Origin: Trachythela sp. YZ-2020
Taxonomy: Eukaryota; Cnidaria; Anthozoa; Malacalcyonacea; Clavulariidae
Assembly (NCBI GenBank): GCA_016169945.1
Contig: JADLSH010000367.1
Span: forward strand, 3,966,001 to 4,030,000
Length of the DNA: 64,000 nucleotides
Direction: 5' to 3'
Shown: in pieces, positions 35,019-47,500 of the stretch
How the letters are laid out: every line of letters begins with the position of its first letter
Position numbering within the stretch: the stretch's first letter is position 1
Notes under the pieces: generated by a model
What the model saw: only the letters and a program-made list of their open reading frames with translations
Databases searched by the model: none
What the model was told of the DNA's origin: nothing
Made by a program: the position numbers and the translations under genes

Positions 35019-35570
35019 ATTAATAATAATAATAAATTTAATTACTTATACTGCCCTATTTACAGTCGGAAAGATCAAGAGCGCTTTACAAAATTTATAT
35101 ACAAATAAAATATTTACAATTATCAATTAGTAATTATGTGATTACATAAATAGTTACATTGTTAATTATAAGTTTAATTGATGCTAATATTCATAAATAT
35201 GCTATAAGGACACTAAGGAGTGAACGTATACTAAGAGGAAGGCTATTCCGCATGAAAGGATCGAGCCCCAAGGGTAGTAAGCATCTTCCCCTTTGGGGAT
35301 TCTAGTAGAGTACCACTGGTGGATCTTAGGTTGAAGGAGGACTTCGATTTGATTTCTATGAGATCCTTAATGTAAGATGGCGCGAGATCGTGTATAGCTT
35401 TAAAAGCAAATAGTAAGACTTTAAATTGTATTCTTGCGCATACTGGGAGCCAATGTAGTTCGTATAATACGGGTGTGATATGAGAGTATTTCGGAATATC
35501 CATCACCAATCTTGCAGCAGCATTCTGAACGCGCTGCAGTTTTGATATTTGCTGGTTTCTTTATAATGCT
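35019..35570 (-). pseudogene. Non-LTR retrotransposon 3' end, minus strand
   Basis: Minus-strand frame QQISKLQRVQNAAARLV, then SHITPVLYELHWLPVCARIQ and FKAIHDLAPSYIKDLI: the standard C-terminal sequence of cnidarian CR1/L2-like ORF2. It is followed by a 3' UTR with GTAAAGCGCTCTTGATC and an (ATT)n tail at 35019-35032. Strongly 5'-truncated. Confidence 0.8.
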
Positions 35571-36050
35571 ATAAAATAATTAGATTATTTTCTCATTTTG
35601 ATAAAATAATAATAGGCTTTAGTACTTCTGCAGATGATATATTTCCATTCTAATTTCTAAAGACTTGTTTAAGTCGATGTATAAACCATACCAGTGCGCT
35701 TATGTAATGTATATATAAACGCTCTGATTTTCACAATTATACTGAAAGTCTAGAACGCACCATTATATAAATGCATAACCTGAACTTCAGTCTGTCTGTT
35801 TTCAAAAGAATGAAGTCGAAGACATGCGTATTGCTTGTATAATGGTAAGCTCCAGCGATTCTAAAAGATGACATCTGTCCCCGCTAGCTGATGTTTTAAA
35901 CCGCTTCATATTGCCATCGTTATTGGTCTCATTGAACACTACTTTCTGACTATGACTATAACACGCGTATGGCTATGCCAATAGATGGCCTTAACCTGTG
36001 TATGTTAACGTCGAGCATGCTCTCACCGAGTCACGGTTTATGTAAAACCA

Positions 36051-36233
36051 CAGCCTCGTACGCAGGCGCTTTTAAGGAGAAAAAACGCATTCAGCTTATT
36101 TATAGAGATCAGTGGCTAAGCTGAGCGACCTCCCCAAGCACCCCGCGCGCTCGCTCAGCTTAGCCACTGATCTCTATAAATTAGCTGAATGCGATTTTTT
36201 TCTTTTCCTTAAAAGCGCCTGGATACGAGGCTG
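36051..36233. mobile_element. Palindromic MITE with intact target duplication
   Basis: The ends CAGCCTCGTA..GCAGGCGCTTTTAA and TTAAAAGCGCC..TACGAGGCTG are inverted repeats that continue inward through TTCAGCTTATTTATAGAGAT and CACTGATCTCTATAAATTAG to a 20-bp GC-rich loop. The direct repeat GTAAAACCA flanks both sides (36042-36050 and 36234-36242). A 9-bp duplication points to a Mutator/hAT-like transposase, but the family is not certain. A half copy lies at 50478, and a terminus (GCGCCTGGGTACGAGGCTGG) at 59998-60017. Confidence 0.8.
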
Positions 36234-36719
36234 GTAAAACCACATGATTTTATCGACAATATTTCAGTCCGATTATAACTTCCGGTTTGACTTTAAGTCC
36301 AGTAACTTGTTTCAATGCATCAAAATCTTCCCCATGTATATATTACTATTTTATGTAAAGGTATGGGTTCTTGAATTTGGACCAAATGTTTGTTATGGTA
36401 TCGAAACTCAACATATTAAGTAATTTTTGCGATTAAAAATATGACGCTGTAAATCGTATATGTACGAGAAATGTACGAATCGTATATGTACGTATATATG
36501 TACGAGATATGATATATTTGGCAAGGTGATAAATGATATATTTACTGGGCAACAGAACACGTAGTGCCATACATTTTTGAGATATTACTGGAAATGAATA
36601 CTGGGATTACTACTTCTCAAAAGAGAATGGTAATAGCCGCAAGGTTTGCCACGCCCCTCGTGGAAATCAGCTTCGGTTGACGAGGTCAGCTTGTATAAAT
36701 AAAGTTTTCTATCTATCTA

Positions 36720-36762
<43 letters not shown>

Positions 36763-36764
36763 GT
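36085..36764 (+). repeat. Repeat B, copy 1, with (CTAT)n tail
   Basis: About 630 bp shared almost exactly with 50478-51106, starting inside the MITE palindrome and ending TATAAATAAAGTTTTCTATC plus a CT/CTAT microsatellite (36715-36763). The AATAAA plus simple-repeat tail suggests a retroposed unit. No coding frame. Confidence 0.75.
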
Positions 36765-36779
36765 AGAGGTAAAGTATGG

Positions 36780-38420
36780 CATTCCCGTAACATATTCTAT
36801 CCATTCGAATATTTATTGAACAATCATCCCGATTACAAATTGTAGTAGCTTAAAAGATTGGCCTATATCTTCTCTTTAAATGTGCTGAAAATAATGACGG
36901 AAAGTGAAGTATTTAAGATGAAATGGGGCGAGATGTAATGATAAAGTTACAAAAATTCCCTACGCGTTTTTAAGGTTTAAAAGTTGAAAAATCAGAGGTT
37001 GTTTGCATTGATACTTAAAGCAGGGTATATGTACATTACAAAACCACATTACCTTCCTTCCAAACAATCTCAACTATCCTTTCTTTTCACTCTGGAAACT
37101 TTCAAGTGAGTTTGTTGCATGTAGGTTTCAGCTCTCAGTCGAATTTTGGTGTACAACACTTTTTGAGGTTGATGCCAATTTTTGCAACTTGCTTTTATCA
37201 GAATCAAATGAAATTCAGATATATTATTCCTTGTAATTAGGAGACACGTCACAAGCAGTTCCAGATTTTATGATGTCTCAAATTGATTTTATAGCATATT
37301 TTCAAAAATATTCCAATGTTACAAAATTGCCACATTTGATATAGAAATCACAATTTTTAAAAATCATTTGATTCAAGAAGTTTTAAATGACAATGTGTTA
37401 ATGGTCTTCCTGACAACATTCTAAGACTTTATGGAATGTTTGGTTCTTATATATGTCTTTTCATTGTTAAGAAATTTAATAAAACCAACAAAAACTGTAA
37501 AATGACAAGGTACATTAAATTTCAAAACTCCGTATAATTATCATTAAGTTTGTTAGAAGAGAAAAAAAAGCGGTTAAGCTGACTCATGCGAAGTGTTTTT
37601 CATATTACTGATCCAAAATGTTTTGTCATATATGACCATATATATCATTGAAAAGACCAGGCCAAAAAAGCAAACAAACCTGCAGTCCATACACAGGGTC
37701 TGGGGGCATACTCCCCCACAAAATTTTGAAAATTACAAGCTCTGAAAGTGCATTTCCAGCCATTTCTCACAGTAATTTTGAATATTCAATATAAAAGATA
37801 AATTATTTCGCTTCCACTCCCGAAATTTATAACTATAAATCATCATGTTATCATTAATTAAATTAAATCAAATCTCCAATGATGGAATGTTCTTCGTATC
37901 AAACTTATTCTGGACCAAACTTCTGTATATATTTAACGTTTTGTTATAGGGCTTGACGACTTTTTGGCTTTGCTTAAATTTGCTCGCAGCTCGCATCGGA
38001 GGTTCACTCGCTGACTCGCAGCTCGCAATGATCAATCCATGAGCACTCGCAGCTACGCGTAGGGAATTTGATACATGTTTTCCAACCTGGAATATGGTAA
38101 GGTTCAGGTTTGATACGTGGCTTTTCACGTAAATGATCGCTGATCTAAAGATCAAAGCTCTTTGGTGCCTGTTGGGTCTGATCAAAGTTCTATGGAGCCT
38201 GTTCAAACTACCTAGTTTGACCAGAGCTGACCAAAATAGCGATGTTTTTTATGACAAAATTAAATTGAAATAACAAAAAATAACTTACCTATACTGCTTT
38301 GTTGAAATTCCTAGCAGTATCTGCTAAAATCTCGAGGTTTTTTCCACATAAATAATAAATACATCAGCCTTCATGGCATGAACGACAGTTTCCAAAAATC
38401 AAGTCGAAGTCGAAAAACAA
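36780..38420. other. No supported gene
   Basis: AT-rich sequence. The minus-strand open frame at 37868-38206 contains repeated GCAGCTCGC/ACTCGCAGC motifs and looks repeat-derived. Confidence 0.4.
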
Positions 38421-38435
38421 ATTGAAATTTCCTCC

Positions 38436-38522
38436 ATGAAACGGAAGCACTATAATCCCACGTGTGGCTTCGTTTCACAAACAACACGTCCTGAAGTTTG
38501 TAGAAGAATCGCTATTTGGAAG
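38436..38522 (+). CDS. Recombinase-like gene, candidate exon 1
   Basis: ATG at 38436, reading MKRKHYNPTCGFVSQTTRPE and ending IAIWK at a GTTTAT donor, phase 0. The start is the first ATG in the frame; an upstream exon is not excluded. Confidence 0.5.
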
Positions 38523-41500
38523 GTTTATAGTATACTGCCTGTCTTGAAAGAAATCCTATTATTCTCTTTGGAAAGATTATTCATCAACTGGTCTTATTTA
38601 CAGCAAAGTATAGAGTGGATTTTGAAAGATCAAAGATACGGTTGTATTAAACATAAGATTTGTTGTATGCGTGAACATGCCAAGATGTCTGGGAGAGAAC
38701 TACTCAGTGTCGATGAAGGTATCCAACCTTTTTATTTTTTCATAACTTTTTAAGTAAAGACTGAAAAGTACCCAGTAGAATAATATGTGAAATATTATAA
38801 ACAAATTCGTTGCATGCTTTATAGATGGGTAAACATTGTTTACGTTTTTTGGCAGGCAGAAATACCCAAGAGAATAAAATATTTTGTTTAATACTTGCAT
38901 ACCGAATTAATACCGATCTATTGTAAAAAAGCAGTCATGCTTATTTGCCTGCCAGAAAATGTAAACAAAGTTTACCCGTCTATACATCCTGTTATACATA
39001 TATAAAATTGAATGTATTACAGTATTACACATGAACATTTCAACAGCTTTCACAGATCTCGAACTGAAACCCTATATTATTGGAAATTTTACACTTTTAA
39101 TACCGTACCCGAATAATCACTGAATACATACACCATCAAAACACGCCATAAAAGAACGGGAGAACTCGTCATCAAAATACACGCCATCATATATTGCGTT
39201 ATATGGGTAAGGTAAACTGTATAAAAGTACCCCCCATATCAACTGATCCCTTACTAGTTGTTTCTCAAATTTATCTCCAAAAGGCATACACTAATGCTAA
39301 AAACCTTACAACTAATGCTAAGGTAATTCAGTATATAAGTTCACCACAAACACTAATGTTAAGGTGATTCAGTATACAAGTTACCACAAACATTAATACT
39401 AAGGTGATTCAGTATATAAGTTCACAACAAACACTAATGCTAAGGTAATTCAGTATATATGTTCATCATAAACACTAATGTTTAGATGATTCAGTATACA
39501 TATGGTATGTTTGCCATAAACACCAATCTAAGGTGATTCAGTAAATAAGTTCACTAAAACAATAATGCTAAGGTGATTCTAACCCTTAGCCCTCCGAACC
39601 TTTGTCAGTTGGGTTGCAAAACCTGTTAAGGCTTTCCATCCACCTCAGAGTGGTAAACATATTAAACTAAACTAATTAAACTAAACTAATTCAGTATATA
39701 AGTTCACTAGAAACACAAATGCTAACTAAAGGTGATTTAGTATATAAGTTCACCATAAACACTAATACTAAGGTCATTTAGTATATACATACCAGTATAT
39801 GTTTGCCATAAGAACTTATAATGCTAACACTAAAGGCAATTTAGTATATGTTTGCCATACGCACTAGTGCTGAAGAGATTCAGTAAATAAGTTTACTACA
39901 AACACTAATGCTAACATGATTCAGTATATAAGTTCACCACAAACACTAATGTTAAGGTGATTCAGTATACAAGTTACCACAAACACTAATACTAAGGTGA
40001 TTCAGTATATATAAGTTCACCACAAACACTAATGCTATTAAGGTGATTCAGTATATATATGTTTGCCAAAAACACTAATGCTAAGGTGATTCAGTATACA
40101 TATGGTATGTTTGCCATAAACACCAATGCTAAGGTGATTCAGCATATATATGTTTACCTCGACTTCGTCTCGGTTTTTATTCACCGATATTCACCTCGCC
40201 TTCGGCGAATAATTGTTAATTAGTATATATGTTCACCACAAACACTAATACTAAGGTGATTCAGTATATATAAGTTCACTAGAAACACAAACACTAATGT
40301 TAAGGTGATTCAGTATATATATGTTTGCCAAAAACACTAATGCTAAGGTGATTCAGTATATAAGTTCACCATAAACACTAATACTAAGGTCATTTAGTAT
40401 ATACATACCAGTATATGTTTGCCATAAGAACTAATGCTAACACTAAAGGCAATTTAGTATATGTTTGCCATACGCACTAGTGCTGAAGAGATTCAGTATA
40501 TAAGTTTACTACAAACACTAATGCTAACATGATTCAGTATATAAGTTCACTACAAACACTAATGCTAAGGTAATTCAGTATATATGTTCATCATAAACAC
40601 TAATGTTTAGATGATTCAGTATACATATGGTATGTTTGCCATAAACACCAATGCTAAGGTGATTCAGTATATAAGTTCACTAAAACAATAATGCTAAGGT
40701 GATTCTAACCCTTAGGCACTAACCACTAACTAACCCTCCGAACTTTTGTCAGTTGGGTTGCAAAACCTGTTAAGGCTTTCCGTCCACCTCAGAGTGGTAA
40801 ACATATTAAACTAAACTAATTAAACTAAACTAATTCAGTATATAAGTTCACTAGAAACACAAATGCTAACTAAAGGTGATTCAGTATATATATGTTTGCC
40901 AAAAATACTAATGCTAAGGTGATTCAGTATATAAGTTCACCATAAACACTAATACTAAGGTCATTTAGTATATACATACCAGTATATGTTTGCCATAAGA
41001 ACTAATGCTAACACTAAAGGCAATTTAGTATATGTTTGCCATACGCACTAGTGCTGAAGCGATTCAGTAAATAAGTTTACTACAAACACTAATGCTAACA
41101 TGATTCAGTATATAAGTTCACCACAAACACTAATGTTAAGGTGATTCAGTATACAAGTTACCACAAACACTAATACTAAGGTGATTCAGTATATATAAGT
41201 TCACCACAAACACTAATGCTATTAAGGTGATTCAGTATATATATGTTTGCCAAAAACACTAATGCTAAGGTGATTCAGTATACATATGGTATGTTTGCCA
41301 TAAACACCAATGCTAAGGTGATTCAGCATATATATGTTTACCTCGACTTCGTCTCGGTTTTTATTCACCGATATTCACCTCGCCTTCGGCGAATAATTGT
41401 TAATTAGTATATATGTTCACCACAAACACTAATACTAAAGTGATTCAGTATATATAAGTTCACTAGAAACACAAACACTAATGTTAAGGTGATTCAGTAT

Positions 41501-44500
41501 ATATATGTTTGCCAAAAACACTAATGCTAAGGTGATTCAGTATATAAGTTCACCATAAACACTAATACTAAGGTCATTTAGTATATACATACCAGTATAT
41601 GTTTGCCATAAGAACTAATGCTAACACTAAAGGCAATTTAGTATATGTTTGCCATACGCACTAGTGCTGAAGAGATTCAGTATATAAGTTTACTACAAAC
41701 ACTAATGCTAACATGATTCAGTATATAAGTTCACTACAAACACTAATGCTAAGGTAATTCAGTATATATGTTCATCATAAACACTAATGTTTAGATGATT
41801 CAGTATACATATGGTATGTTTGCCATAAACACCAATGCTAAGGTGATTCAGTATATAAGTTCACTAAAACAATAATGCTAAGGTGATTCTAACCCTTAGG
41901 CACTAACCACTAACTAACCCTCCGAACCTTTGCCAGTTGGGTTGCAAAACCTGTTAAGGCTTTCCGTCCACCTCAGAGTGGTAAACATATTAAACTAAAC
42001 TAATTAAACTAAACTAATTCAGTATATAAGTTCACTAGAAACACAAATGCTAACTAAAGGTGATTCAGTATATATATGTTTGCCAAAAATACTAATGCTA
42101 AGGTGATTCAGTATATAAGTTCACCATAAACACTAATACTAAGGTCATTTAGTATATACATACCAGTATATGTTTGCCATAAGAACTAATGCTAACACTA
42201 AAGGCAATTTAGTATATGTTTGCCATACGCACTAGTGCTGAAGCGATTCAGTATATAAGTTTACTACAAACACTAATGCTAACATGATTCAGTATATAAG
42301 TTCACCACAAACACTAATGTTAAGGTGATTCAGTATACAAGTTACCACAAACACTAATACTAAGGTGATTCAGTATATATAAGTTCACCACAAACACTAA
42401 TGCTATTAAGGTGATTCAGTATATATATGTTTGCCAAAAACACTAATGCTAAGGTGATTCAGTATACATATGGTATGTTTGCCATAAACACCAATGCTAA
42501 GGTGATTCAGCATATATATGTTTACCTCGACTTCGTCTCGGTTTTTATTCACCGATATTCACCTTCTTGCGAATAATTGTTAATTAGTATATATGTTCAC
42601 CACAAACACTAATACTAAGGTGATTCAGTATATATAAGTTCACTAGAAACACAAACACTAATGTTAAGGTGATTCAGTATACAAGTTACCACAAACACTA
42701 ATACTAAGGTGATTCAGTATATAAGTTCACCATAAACACTAATACTAAGGTCATTTAGTATATACATACCAGTATATGTTTGCCATAAGAACTAATGCTA
42801 ACACTAAAGGCAATTTAGTATATATATGTTTGCCATACGCACTAGTGCTGAAGAGATTCAGTATATAAGTTTACTACAAACACTAATGCTAACATGATTC
42901 AGTATATAAGTTCACCACAAACACTAATGTTAAGGTGATTCAGTATACAAGTTACCACAAACACTAATACTAAGGTGATTCAGTATATAAGTTCACCATA
43001 AACACTAATACTAAGGTCATTTAGTATATACATACCAGTATATGTTTGCCATAAGAACTAATGCTAACACTAAAGGCAATTTAGTATATATATGTTTGCC
43101 ATACGCACTAGTGCTGAAGAGATTCAGTATATAAGTTTACTACAAACACTAATGCTAACATGATTCAGTATATAAGTTCACCACAAACACTAATGTTAAG
43201 GTGATTCAGTATACAAGTTACCACAAACACTAATACTAAGGTGATTCAGTATATAAGTTCACCATAAACACTAATACTAAGGTCATTTAGTATATACATA
43301 CCAGTATATGTTTGCCATAAGAACTAATGCTAACACTAAAGGCAATTTAGTATATGTTTGCCATACGCACTAGTGCTGAAGAGATTCAGTATATAAGTTT
43401 ACTACAAACACTAATGCTAACATGATTCAGTATATAAGTTCACTACAAACACTAATGCTAAGGTAATTCAGTATATTATATAAGTTCACCACAAACACAA
43501 CCTGTTTTGAAATAACTGTATATACTGAATCACCTCAGCATTAGTGTTTATGGTAAACATACAGTATCTATATACTGAATCACCTTAGCATATACTAATG
43601 TAGCCTACCATTAATGTTTGTAATGAACTTACAGTATATACTAAATCAGCTTAGCATTAGTGTTTGTAGTGAACTTATATACTGAATCACCTTAGCATTA
43701 GTGTTTATGGCAAACATGCATTATTATGTTGAATCACCTTAGCATTAGTGTTTATGGTAAACATATATTTACAGCTAATTCAAAAAAGGTTGTCCTTTGC
43801 AAACGTTAAACTCTAAACCTTAAACCTTAAACTCTAAGTGTGCAAAGCTTAATGGGAGCACAAGTTTCAAGCTTAGTAGTTGAATATTGCAGCTATTTGT
43901 GAATGAATTGTTCTCGTAAGCAGATATTTACTGTCTCTACGAAATGGGCCCCATGTATATAACTTCTAAACTGATTAAATGATGCTCCCATTATGCTTTG
44001 CATGCTTACAGTTTAAGGTTTAGAGTTTAAGGTTTGAAAAGGACAACCTTTTTTGAATTAGCTGTATATATAACAACACAATCTTGGTTTAATTCATCAC
44101 CTTAATTCATATACTGTTACTAAACCAAGATTTTGTCACGTATCACTTCGCTCTACGTTTGTGTATTGAGCACTCTTTCTATGTGATTTTATAACTGTCA
44201 GTTCTGGTGCTTATGTGCCTCTTTGGAGAATACACACTAAGTAACATACAAACTAAGTAACATACACACTAAGTAACATACACTGAGTGAATACAGTACA
44301 CAATAAGTAACATACACTGTATACAAAACACACTAATCCGAACTTCTAACTTGTTATTTTTAGAGTACAGAAATGGGGTAAATTTAGATTTTTCCTTTGC
44401 CTTCCCAAAAACGGGCAAAAATGAAGCAATGATCTTGGCAAAGCTGATAGATATTGAGGCATTTGTTGAAGGGGTTAGTATTTTCTTGTAATAATGGTAT

Positions 44501-47500
44501 TTGGTGCATGGAAGAGGGTATTTTATGGTGAACTATAATAACACCTGTTGAAGTCATATGCCACTTACATCCAAGAAACAGTGGCCTTTTTTATAATTAT
44601 TGATCTTGCCAATCGATCATAAAATCCATATCTTGTCCCCACTCTCTAATGTTTTCCGAACCTCACTTGGTTTTTCCTGCCTTTATCACTGTAATAGCCA
44701 CATTACAAGATTTGAAAAACTCGAAACAACACCTTCAGACTCGTTCTCTGTCCAATTATTTCTCATGCTCCCGAACGCACTTGCACATTCGCTTCTTTAA
44801 CGCTAAAGAAAACAGATTGAATGTCTTTCCTATTTTTGAACCGTCTTAGATTGATGATCGTTTCTTAAGTGAGCTTTATTCCATATCTTTGTTGTGTCTT
44901 CATCTGATTTCTGTGATCTTTCAATCTCTACTGGCTATTACTGTATTCATGACTGTTAAAATGTTTAGGATGCAAATGGAAGATTCAAACAACATTGGAA
45001 AGACAACAGTTTGATAAATGATGGAACGTTTCTCATTTCTTTACAAAATGAGGTAATTTCTTTGCTGTTTATTGTAAATGGTTATAAGTTTATCTGATTG
45101 TTGTAAGTTGCTATTTCTAAATATCTTGCGATTTTTTTCATTTTGATGAATGAACTTGTAAGTTCCTGGAGGCCACTACTATACGTATGATTGAAAATTA
45201 TTGACTGGATCACGCGTGTTTCATATTTCAGGTTTCCAATTGTTTCGTTGCTTTCTCTATATACAGTCTGCATGGAAAATGCACAATAAACAAATGATGG
45301 AACAACGTGAAACTGACCGGCAAAGTATTTTGCTTATGAATTTCGGCCATCTCTCGGAATACTGTAGATCGGCTTTTGCTTTGCCTGTCCAGTCCCTAAT
45401 AGTTTACAATTATAAATTTAGTTAAAATGTATTTCTTAAATATCTGCATGTACAGTGCTTGTCCATAACATAACTGTGGACTTCGTCGTGTTATGAAATC
45501 TTTAGCTTTACTTTAAAATTAAAGTTATCAGTCTGAAAAGCCTTTTTGGTTATTTTCAATATTTTTTTCTTATATCATAGCAATTTCAAGAAGACGTGAA
45601 CAACAAAATTGAGGAAATTGCTATTTTAGTGAACGCAGATGCGGTTAGATGGAATGAAGAAGCAAGTCGGATTAATTCCATCAATGAGGAAGATCGAGAT
45701 AACTATGGAGAGTCTAGTCAGGTAAGCTAAATTTTGATGTTTGCAGTTCTGAGTGCTCATTCTTGGCTTTCCATGTGTACACAGTACTTGCAATTCAGTA
45801 TACAGTACCTGTCCTGAGTAAAGGTACGTTCACTCACACGAGTACTCGCGAGTCGAAGCAAGTACTCATTTTGACTCGCTACTTGCGAGTACTCGTATTT
45901 AATGTCACAAGCATTAGCTACTCGCAACATGCAAGTGTATGTGAGTCAAAAGGTTCAGCTATAAAATTAAAGTGCCTAAAAGGTAAAGCCCAAATGGCTA
46001 TCAGACAGACAAATGCCGTATTTAATATATTATAGAACTATAAATCGAATATGCTCCGGTGTATAGGGAACGGAGTTTTTGACAATAATATTGATCACTT
46101 CTTGTCTTGTAGTCCTTAAAATTCGAGAATCAAATAAGTTTTAACAAACTTAATACTGGAAAGTGCAAAGTAAAAAAATATTACTTACATTACATACTGC
46201 TAGTATCTGACTTGAATCGGGAACAATATCGAAAACCATTGGTGACATTGATATACAGGAGTGTTTACCACTAGTACCTTAAAATGGGGACTCAATATAT
46301 CCAATGTATGCGCTAAGGCACAGAAAATGCTTGGATTCCTTCATAGGACTTCTGATCCCGGTATTGTACTGACTTTGTATTGTACTTTCTCCACAACTAA
46401 ATGCGAATGACCAACCAAAATATGAAATTAAGTATTCCGTAAACATGCTTAACAAATATAAGTAACAAATTTGTTCGTTGCCAATGTCTTTAACATTGTT
46501 TGCCCCCTCATTTTTCTACAGGAAACTTTTGAAAGCCAGTTGGACGACCGAGACGATAGCTGCAAAGATAGTGAATCAAGTGAGGAAAGCTGGAAACCAA
46601 TTGAAAGTGAGGAGTCTGAAGCATCTGCAGGTGACGTCAATAAGAAATCTAAGGAAATCAGAGAGAATGTTACTCAAGCCAACTACATTTTAGTTCGCGA
46701 TTATTTGTTTGCCCAAATATTCATTGACAATGCCAACAGACCTGGTGTCCTTTCTTTCATGACCTTGGAAGAATTCGAAAACATGCGTGAAGAGGGTGAA
46801 CACTTCATAATTTCTGTGAAAAAGCACAAAACAGTTCATGCTCATGGTCCTGCGTATATTGTGCTGAATAGGAAGTTAAAGGCCTGGTTGTCCATTTTCA
46901 TCAACGTGATGCGACCTGTTGTAACCATTTCCAAGAATGGTCCCATTTTCCTCTCCTGGAACGGCCAAAGTATGGAATCAGGTCAGATTAATAAAGCTGT
47001 ACAGTCTATTTTCAAAAAGGCGAAAATTGAAGTTAAAGTAACATCGACTTCATTTCGAAAAGCTGCCGTTACCAACGTCCATCAAAAGAATCCAGAGTTG
47101 AGTGGGAAGCTTGCCGGACTTATGGCACACAATGAGTTTACAGCCAAGAAATATTATTTGCTGACAGAGAAATCAAAGGATTCTGTTGAGGCTTCAAGAA
47201 ATCTTGGACGATTGATGCGGGAAGTATCTGTGGAAGCTGGATCTTTGGAAGAAAGCCAAGATTTGAAAGAAGTTGAAGCCAAGACAAGAACGGCTTGGGG
47301 AGAGGATGAGCTGAGAAAGGTGAAGGAAATTTTCAGCGAAGAAATAAAAAGAAAGCACGTAAAACTCGACGAAGTTCGCAAGAGAGTTAATGACAATGCG
47401 CAACTACATGGAATGTCGCCAAGGCGAATTTACAATCGTCTAAAAGCTGATATAAAACCTCATCAAGAAAGCACCAGTGACATTGGTGGGGACAACGAAT

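Larger units (their letters stand above)
38719..44363 (+). other. 5.6-kb intron filled by satellite DNA
   Basis: Intron of the recombinase-like gene, inferred from phase agreement between the exons on each side. It holds the satellite array (39285-43500), an inverted tail and a MITE. Confidence 0.6.

Noticed and set aside
37868..38206. 112-aa minus-strand open frame
   Set aside because: Driven by GCAGCTCGC-type repeats; no splice or domain support.
39285..43500. CRISPR array
   Set aside because: Spacers are not unique, units are variants of one 41-bp satellite in a spliced eukaryotic gene.
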